Part shown: positions 5,656 through 9,981 of the stretch, in pieces | Layout of the letters: each line of letters opens with the position of its first letter | How positions within the stretch are numbered: the stretch's first letter is position 1 | Assembly (NCBI GenBank): GCA_003220195.1 | Contig: QHRT01000346.1 | Span: forward strand, 1-9,981 | Source of the DNA: Candidatus Rokuibacteriota bacterium | Lineage (GTDB): Bacteria; Methylomirabilota; Methylomirabilia; Rokubacteriales; CSP1-6 | Direction of reading: 5' to 3' | Length of the DNA: 9,981 nt | Position numbers and translations under genes: made by a program | Notes under the pieces: model-generated | Seen by the model: only the letters and a program-made list of their open reading frames with translations | What the model was told of the DNA's origin: nothing | The model's database searches: none

Positions 5656-6570
5656 TCAGCCGGCGAACGGGTGCTGCGCGATCCAGTGGCGGGCGACGTC
5701 CACCCGGCGGCAGAGCCAGACACGGTCGTGCCTGGCGACGTGGTCGAGGAAGCGCATCAGCGCCGCCGCGCGGCCGGGACGGCCCATCAGGCGAGAGTGC
5801 AGGCCGACCGACATCATCTTCGGGTGGTCGGCGCCTTCCGCGTAGAGCACGTCGAACGCGTCGCGCACGTGCGCGAGCCATTCGTCGCCGGTCGCGAAGC
5901 CGCCGGCCGACGCGAATTTCATGTCGTTGTTGTCGAGCGTGTACGGCACGACCAGGTGGGGCTTGCCGCCCACGACCTCCCAGTACGGCAGGTCGTCGTT
6001 GTACGCGTCCGCGTCGTAGAGAAATCCGCCGGCCTCCACGACGAGCCGGCGCGTGTTCGGGCTCAACCGTCCCGTGTACCAGCCGAGCGGACGATTCCCC
6101 GTGACTCGCGTCAGGCTCTCGACGGCGCGATGGATGTGCTCGCGCTCGACGGCCTCGTCCACGAACTGGTAGTCGATCCACCTCCATCCGTGGCTCACCA
6201 CTTCGTGTCCGGCCTCGACGATCGCGGCGGCCGCCTCGGGATGGCGCTCGAGGGCCATCGCGACCGCGAACACGCTGATCGGGATCTGGCGCGCGGCGAA
6301 GATGCGCATGAGCCGCCAGAAGCCCGCGCGGCTGCCGTACTCGTACATCGACTCGACCTGCACGTTGCGAACACCTCGGAGCGGCGTCATGCCGACGACC
6401 TCTCCGAGGAACGCTTCCGCTTCCTCGTCGCCGTGCAGGATTGACCGTTCGCCGCCCTCCTCGTAGTTGAGGACGATCTGGAGCGCGAGGCGCGCGCCGC
6501 CGGGCCACTTCGGATCCGGAGGCGTCCGGCCGTAGCCGACGAGATCGCGTGGATAGGCGGACGTCGTCAT
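5656..6570 (-). CDS. puuE: Allantoinase PuuE (polysaccharide-deacetylase type)
   Basis: A 304-residue enzyme of the NodB/polysaccharide deacetylase fold. It opens YPRDLVGYGRTPPDPKWPG and carries the PuuE signature NYEEGGERSILHGD at 35-48. Other blocks are ESMYEYGSRAGFWR at 73-86, AGHEVVSHGWRWIDYQ at 120-135, RPLGWYTGR at 160-168, GGFLYDADAYNDDLPYW at 181-197 and GLHSRLMGRPGR at 256-267. These match remembered pseudomonad PuuE closely and distinguish it from chitin or peptidoglycan deacetylases. The enzyme opens the hydantoin ring of allantoin to give allantoate, in the cytoplasm, and is unrelated to the amidohydrolase allantoinases. Its ATG overlaps the pucG stop as ATGA, so the two are translationally coupled. 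A much longer open frame upstream is a shadow of pucG. It is complete and of normal length. Confidence 0.93.
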   Translation of the reverse strand: MTTSAYPRDLVGYGRTPPDPKWPGGARLALQIVLNYEEGGERSILHGDEEAEAFLGEVVGMTPLRGVRNVQVESMYEYGSRAGFWRLMRIFAARQIPISVFAVAMALERHPEAAAAIVEAGHEVVSHGWRWIDYQFVDEAVEREHIHRAVESLTRVTGNRPLGWYTGRLSPNTRRLVVEAGGFLYDADAYNDDLPYWEVVGGKPHLVVPYTLDNNDMKFASAGGFATGDEWLAHVRDAFDVLYAEGADHPKMMSVGLHSRLMGRPGRAAALMRFLDHVARHDRVWLCRRVDVARHWIAQHPFAG

Positions 6571-7808
6571 ACGCGACCGATGCCGCTCGCGCCGAGGCTC
6601 TCCGTGACGTCCTCGCCGCGGACCCCCGCGTCGCGATACGACGCGACGGCCGCGTCGACGCCGGCTCCGGGCGCGGAGCGCCAGCCTTCGCCACGGAGCA
6701 CGTGCTCGAGCGCGGCCAGGCACGAGAGCACGTTCTGACGCGTGGCCGAAGCGCCCATCGTGCCGATGCGCCAGATCTTGCCCTGGAGCGGGCCGAACGC
6801 CGCACCGATCTCGATGCCGAAGTCCGCGACGAGACGGCGCCGGACGCGAAGCTCGTCGACACCGGGCGGAACGACGACCGGCGTGAGGAACGGCAACCGA
6901 TGCTCCGGCGCTTCCTTGCCGAAGAGCTCGAGGCCCAGCTTCTGGACCCCGGCGCGCATCGCATCGCCGTGAAGCCGGTGGCGAGCGAAGCGCGCGTCGC
7001 GGCCCTCGTCGTGGAACGCGCGCAACGCTTCGCGCAGGCCGTACACCATCGTGGTCGGCGCAGTGTGATGGTTGAAGCGCGCCGGACTCCAGTAATCGCC
7101 GAGCTGCGCGAGATCGAGATAGTTGCTGCGCACTTTGACGCGCCGCCGCGAAAGCGCCGCCGCCGCGCGGGCGTTGTACGTGACCGGCGCCAGCCCGGAC
7201 GGGCACGACAGGCACTTCTGCGTTCCCGCCACCGCGACGTCGACGCCCCAGCGATCGACCGCGACCTCCGAGCCGCCGAGCGTGACGACGCAATCCGCCA
7301 TGAGGAGCGCGTCGTGCTCGCGAGCCAGCCGCGCGATCGGCTCGAGCGGCTGGAGCACGCCCGTCGACGTCTCGCCGTGCACGACCGCGACGAGCTTCGT
7401 CGGTCCACCATGAAGCGCAGCCGCGATCGCCTCGGTGGGTAAGATGCGGCCCCACTCGCCGCGCACGGGGACCACGTCGGCGCCGCAGCGCTCCGCGATC
7501 TCGATCAGCAGAAGCCCGAAGCGGCCGCACTCGCCGACGACGACACGATCGCCCGGCTCCACCAGCGAGACGATGGCGGCTTCGAGGCCGGCGCGGCCCG
7601 TCCCCGGGACCGGATACGCGTGGAGGTTCTCCGACTCGAAGGCGAACCGCGTGAGGTCCATTACCTCGTTCATGATGAGGGTGAACTCGGGGTCGAACTG
7701 GCCGAGCAGCGGCGTCGCCATCGCGCGCAGCACCCGAGGGTCCGCCATGGAGGGACCGGGCCCGAGGAGCACGCGCGCGCCGGGCAGGAGGTCACCGAAG
7801 TGTGACAT
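6567..7808 (-). CDS. pucG: (S)-ureidoglycine--glyoxylate aminotransferase PucG
   Basis: A 413-residue class V, PLP-dependent aminotransferase. It has the alanine-glyoxylate-type opening VLLGPGPSMADPRVLRAM (13-30) and the substrate/PLP region PVPGTGRAGLEAAI (66-79). HGETSTG lies at 144-150, with D172 in LLMADCV expected at the PLP pyridine nitrogen. The Schiff-base lysine is K198 in VAGTQKCLSCPSGLAPV. K-I-W-R-I-G-T-M-G appears near the C-terminus. General family members include alanine- or serine-glyoxylate aminotransferases. The assignment to PucG rests on coupling to puuE and on the divergent uraD-uraH pair. PucG would transfer the ureidoglycine amino group to glyoxylate, giving oxalurate and glycine. 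An ATG four codons upstream (7820) is an alternative start; neither has a clear ribosome site. Confidence 0.88.
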   Translation of the reverse strand: MSHFGDLLPGARVLLGPGPSMADPRVLRAMATPLLGQFDPEFTLIMNEVMDLTRFAFESENLHAYPVPGTGRAGLEAAIVSLVEPGDRVVVGECGRFGLLLIEIAERCGADVVPVRGEWGRILPTEAIAAALHGGPTKLVAVVHGETSTGVLQPLEPIARLAREHDALLMADCVVTLGGSEVAVDRWGVDVAVAGTQKCLSCPSGLAPVTYNARAAAALSRRRVKVRSNYLDLAQLGDYWSPARFNHHTAPTTMVYGLREALRAFHDEGRDARFARHRLHGDAMRAGVQKLGLELFGKEAPEHRLPFLTPVVVPPGVDELRVRRRLVADFGIEIGAAFGPLQGKIWRIGTMGASATRQNVLSCLAALEHVLRGEGWRSAPGAGVDAAVASYRDAGVRGEDVTESLGASGIGRV

Positions 7809-7871
7809 GCGCACGACCATAGCAGAGAGCTCGGCTTGCGAGCCCGCGCAAAATCGGCCAGAGTCGGCGGC
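7809..7871. promoter_or_regulatory. Divergent pucG / uraD intergenic region
   Basis: Only 63 bases separate the chosen starts of two divergent catabolic units, so their promoters must overlap each other or the coding ends. I see no convincing -35/-10 pair. GGCT-TGCG-AGCC (7833-7844) is a short dyad that could be part of an operator. Coordinate control of both pairs from here is inference. Confidence 0.3.
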
Positions 7872-8408
7872 GTGCCCGCCGACGTCAGTGCCGCGTCGCT
7901 CACGCTCGACCAGCTGAACGGCCTCGACCGCGCGGCGTTCGTCCGAACGCTCGGCCTCGTGTTCGAGCGGGCACCCTGGGTCGCCGAAAACGCGTGGCCG
8001 GCGCGCCCGTTCGGGAGCGTCGACGCTCTGCACGCGGCGATGTGCGAGGTCGTGCGCCGCGCGAGCCGAGACGAGCAGCGTGCGCTCATCGCCGGTCATC
8101 CGGATCTCGCGGGCAAGGCCGCGCGCGCCGGCGCGATGACCGCCTCGTCCGTCGCCGAGCAGGCGTCGGCCGGCCTCGATCGTCTCGACGACGCGGAATT
8201 CGAACGGTTCGATCGATTGAACCGCGCCTACCGCGAACGATTCGGGTTCCCCTTCGTCATCGCGGTGAGACGGCACGACAAGACCGGCATGCTGGCCGCG
8301 TTCGAGCGCCGGCTCGGTCACACCGAGGAGCAGGAGATCGCGGAAGCCGTCGCGCAGATCTTCGAGATCGCCCGGATGCGGATCGATGCGATCGTGCGGG
8401 CCCCGTGA
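7872..8408 (+). CDS. uraD: 2-oxo-4-hydroxy-4-carboxy-5-ureidoimidazoline (OHCU) decarboxylase
   Basis: A 178-residue, mostly helical protein, close to the family length. Diagnostic blocks are LTLDQLNGLDRAAFVRTLG (10-28), FERAPWVAENAW (31-42), AGHPDLAGKAA (74-84), ASSVAEQASAGLDRL (91-105), FGFPFVIAVRR (124-134) and a helical C-terminus with the L-G-H-T-E-E-Q-E-I-A stretch. H76 in GHPDL and E96 in S-x-x-E-Q are 20 residues apart, as are the catalytic His and Glu of known OHCU decarboxylases. The enzyme decarboxylates OHCU stereospecifically to (S)-allantoin. I take the GTG at 7872 as start because the conserved region begins soon after; an in-frame TTG at 7836 would add twelve atypical residues. 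The stop shares one base with the uraH start (TGATG). Confidence 0.92.
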   Translation: MPADVSAASLTLDQLNGLDRAAFVRTLGLVFERAPWVAENAWPARPFGSVDALHAAMCEVVRRASRDEQRALIAGHPDLAGKAARAGAMTASSVAEQASAGLDRLDDAEFERFDRLNRAYRERFGFPFVIAVRRHDKTGMLAAFERRLGHTEEQEIAEAVAQIFEIARMRIDAIVRAP

Positions 8409-8776
8409 TGGCGGAGCGCAACCGCACGCTCACCACGCACGTGCTCGACACCGCGCGCGGCCGGCCGGCCGCGGGTGTGCGCGTCGAGCTCTCGGCCGTC
8501 GAGCCGAACGGTCGCCTGCGATGGTTGAAGACCGCGGTGACGAACGCCGACGGGCGGACGGAGACGCCGCTCCTCGAAGAGCATGAATTCGCGGCGGGCC
8601 GCTACCAGCTCACGTTCCACGTCGGGCCTTACTTCGCCTCGACGGGCCTGCCGCTCCACGACCCGCCATTCCTCGACCAGGTGCCGGTGCGGTTCGCGAT
8701 CGCCGACGTGTCCGTCCACTACCACGTGCCGCTGCTGGTCTCCCCGTTCGGGTACGTGACCTATCGTGGGAGCTGA
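8408..8776 (+). CDS. uraH: 5-hydroxyisourate hydrolase (transthyretin-like)
   Basis: A 122-residue transthyretin-related protein, normal in length and lacking a signal peptide, so cytoplasmic. The hallmarks are TTHVLDTARGRPAAGVRVEL (9-28), with catalytic H11, R50 in T-N-A-D-G-R, and F-H-V-G-P-Y-F near 70-76. The C-terminal block VHYHVPLLVSPFGYVTYRGS contains H104 and ends in the invariant Y-R-G-S tetrapeptide that separates these hydrolases from true transthyretin. The enzyme hydrolyses 5-hydroxyisourate, the product of urate oxidase, to OHCU. Its product is the substrate of UraD, encoded immediately upstream with a one-base stop/start overlap. These tetrameric enzymes form their active sites at subunit interfaces. 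It converges on the next minus-strand gene with only eight bases between. Confidence 0.95.
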   Translation: MAERNRTLTTHVLDTARGRPAAGVRVELSAVEPNGRLRWLKTAVTNADGRTETPLLEEHEFAAGRYQLTFHVGPYFASTGLPLHDPPFLDQVPVRFAIADVSVHYHVPLLVSPFGYVTYRGS

Positions 8777-8784
8777 GTCTCTCT

Positions 8785-9282
8785 TCAGCGAACCTCGCGA
8801 TGCAGCTCGACCGCGCCCTGCGGGCCCCAGCGAAAGCTCGAGGACCCGACACCGACGAATCGCTGGGGGTCGACGCTCCTGAGGCTCAACTGCTGGTCCC
8901 CGTCGGTCGGCGCGGCCTGGATCAGCAAGCCGACCGCGCCGCCCGCATACGTGATCCAGGCGTGAGCGTGCGTCGACACGGGTTCGCCGCGTCGGCTCCA
9001 GGTGATGACGCCGGAAAAACTCGGCCGCGGTTGCCCCAGCACGAGCCATGGACCGACGTAGATGCCGGACGGCGACGACTCGTTCGCATCAGGAATGAGC
9101 AGGAGCGACAGCGGCGTCCCGGCCCAGGTCCCCGCCCACGACCCGGCGAAGCCGGGAGCCGGTTGCGCAGACGCGACGACCGTCGTCAGCGCACTCATCG
9201 CGCACGCCGCGCCGATCAATGCCAGCGCCACGATGCCGGCGCGCGTCCACGCCAGCTTCTGCGGTCGCACCACCGTCACCAT
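8785..9282 (-). CDS. Small secreted protein of unknown function
   Basis: A 165-residue protein that I do not recognise. The N-terminus is basic (MVTVVRPQKLAWTR), followed by a long hydrophobic stretch (AGIVALALIGAACAMSAL) and a likely signal-peptidase site after V-V-A-S-A, before QPAPGFAG. C27 sits in L-I-G-A-A-C, a poor lipobox, so a lipoprotein is possible but less likely; it is the only cysteine. The mature part opens G-F-A-G-S-W-A-G-T-W-A-G-T and is rich in Ser, Gly and hydrophobic residues in alternating runs, which suggests a small beta-sandwich or barrel. The glycine-x-tryptophan opening recalls lipocalin-like folds, but nothing else confirms that. It lies 45 bases after the HAD gene in the same direction and may share its transcript. 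The ATG has no clear ribosome site. Confidence 0.7.
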   Translation of the reverse strand: MVTVVRPQKLAWTRAGIVALALIGAACAMSALTTVVASAQPAPGFAGSWAGTWAGTPLSLLLIPDANESSPSGIYVGPWLVLGQPRPSFSGVITWSRRGEPVSTHAHAWITYAGGAVGLLIQAAPTDGDQQLSLRSVDPQRFVGVGSSSFRWGPQGAVELHREVR

Positions 9283-9327
9283 CGCGTTGTCTGAACTGTA
9301 TCACCGGGGGAGTGACGACATTCCCGA

Positions 9328-9981
9328 TCACACGCCCGCGAGGCGGGCGAGCTCCGCGAACGACCCGACGACAACGTCGGCGACGGAGGGATCGCCGGGA
9401 AAGCCGTCCGGCGCGTAGAGCACCGTGCGCATGCCCACGCGACGCGCCCCCACCATGTCCGACGGAACGCTGTCCCCCACCATCGCCGCGTCGGCGGCGC
9501 GAAGACCGAGACGGCGCAAAGCGATCTCGAAGAGCGGCGGCGCCGGCTTGCCGACGACGATCGGCTCGACCCCCGCCGCCGCGACGACCGCGGCGACGAT
9601 CGCGCCGCAGCCGGGCAGAAACTCTCCGCCGTCGATCGGCAAGCGTGGATCGACGTTCGGCGTGACGAGAGGAGCTCCGCGCGCTGCGGCGCGCGCGGCG
9701 ACGGTGAGACGCTCGTACGAGAGATCGAAGTCGTTGCCGATGGCGACGACGGTCGCGTCGCGGTAGTCCTTCACGCCGAGGACCTCGTGCCCGGCGCGCG
9801 CGATCGCATCCGACAGCTCCGCGGCGCCGATCACCAGCACGCGCGAGGCGCCGAACCGTTCGGCGATCGTCTCGCCGATGATCTCGAGCGGCGTCAGGAC
9901 CGTGTCGGCCGAGATCACGCCCAGGCGATGCAATCGCTCGCGCACGTCGGCGCCGGTGGCGCGCGAGTTGTTGGTGATGAA
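9328..9981 (-). CDS. NagD-like HAD-superfamily (subfamily IIA) phosphatase, 5' end outside the window
   Basis: The frame is open to the window edge, giving the last 217 residues of a protein that is probably about 260-280 long. The visible part starts at HAD motif II (F-I-T-N-N-S), so motif I with the nucleophilic aspartates lies outside. The capping region follows (L-V-I-G-A-A-E-L and VVAIGNDFDLSYERLT), then TPNVDPRLPIDGG and PGCGAIVAAV. The motif III lysine is in VVGKPAPPLFEIAL and motif IV is MVGDSVPSDMVGARRVGM, with its acidic metal ligand. The order and the D-P-x-L-P-x-x-G-G block match NagD / p-nitrophenylphosphatase / phosphoglycolate-phosphatase-like enzymes with a type C2 cap. It would dephosphorylate a small phosphorylated metabolite in the cytoplasm; the substrate is not deducible. 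Confidence 0.88.
   Translation of the reverse strand, partial: FITNNSRATGADVRERLHRLGVISADTVLTPLEIIGETIAERFGASRVLVIGAAELSDAIARAGHEVLGVKDYRDATVVAIGNDFDLSYERLTVAARAAARGAPLVTPNVDPRLPIDGGEFLPGCGAIVAAVVAAAGVEPIVVGKPAPPLFEIALRRLGLRAADAAMVGDSVPSDMVGARRVGMRTVLYAPDGFPGDPSVADVVVGSFAELARLAGV

Noticed and set aside
5311..6444. Long plus-strand open frame overlapping the EthD gene and antisense to puuE
   Set aside because: The product is low-complexity Arg/His/Val sequence, while both overlapped genes have strong family signatures in other frames.
6571..7530. Upstream extension of the puuE frame
   Set aside because: Allantoinase similarity begins just after the ATG at 6570, which overlaps the pucG stop. 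The extension is arginine-rich shadow inside pucG.
7836..7871. TTG start that would lengthen uraD by twelve residues
   Set aside because: The added residues are basic and unlike family N-termini; the GTG at 7872 lies just before the conserved region.
7821..8321. Upstream extension of the pucG frame
   Set aside because: It runs antisense through uraD and has no aminotransferase features; the conserved opening follows the ATG at 7808.
1..9981. tRNA, rRNA, CRISPR array, insertion sequence or riboswitch
   Set aside because: I saw no conserved tRNA or rRNA segments, no regularly spaced direct repeats, no transposase-like protein with terminal inverted repeats, and no leader long enough for a known riboswitch.

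Overview
The window is very GC-rich and densely packed, with complete Shine-Dalgarno sites (AAGGAGGT, AAAGGAGG, GGAGG), GTG and ATG starts, and many 1-4 base stop/start overlaps. Secreted BON-type proteins point to an envelope with a periplasm. The gene mix (CaiB/BaiF CoA-transferase, EthD, ureide catabolism) fits a soil or sediment heterotroph, possibly an uncultured high-GC Gram-negative. The taxon cannot be fixed from the sequence. No gap longer than 300 bases lacks a gene, and I see no tRNA, rRNA, CRISPR array or mobile element.

Left part (1-4704, all minus). In transcription order there are two tandem secreted proteins (called B and A here). These are followed by a PlsC-type acyltransferase, a Spinster-like MFS transporter translationally coupled to it (GTGA overlap), and the start of a CaiB/BaiF CoA-transferase that runs off the window. 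B and A are paralogues in their C-terminal halves, each with two beta-rich ~60-residue repeats. Their N-termini differ: a third, divergent repeat in B and a BON domain in A. In both, the reading frame is broken by one base in the proline-rich linker joining the halves. Restoring one base in B, or removing one in A, gives exactly 286 residues in each case.

Middle (4814-5647, plus). A two-gene unit encodes a small cupin-like / cysteine-dioxygenase-like protein and an EthD-domain protein. It is divergent from B across a 109-base spacer that carries a perfect 10-base palindrome.

Ureide block (5656-8776). Two divergent pairs encode four steps of urate breakdown. On plus, uraD (OHCU decarboxylase) and uraH (5-hydroxyisourate hydrolase) overlap by one base. 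On minus, pucG (ureidoglycine-glyoxylate aminotransferase) and puuE (polysaccharide-deacetylase-type allantoinase) overlap as ATGA. UraH, UraD and PuuE would take 5-hydroxyisourate through OHCU and allantoin to allantoate. PucG would act on ureidoglycine after an allantoate amidohydrolase. Urate oxidase and allantoate amidohydrolase are not in the window.

Right end (8785-9981, minus). A small unrecognised secreted protein follows a NagD-like HAD phosphatase whose 5' end lies outside the window.
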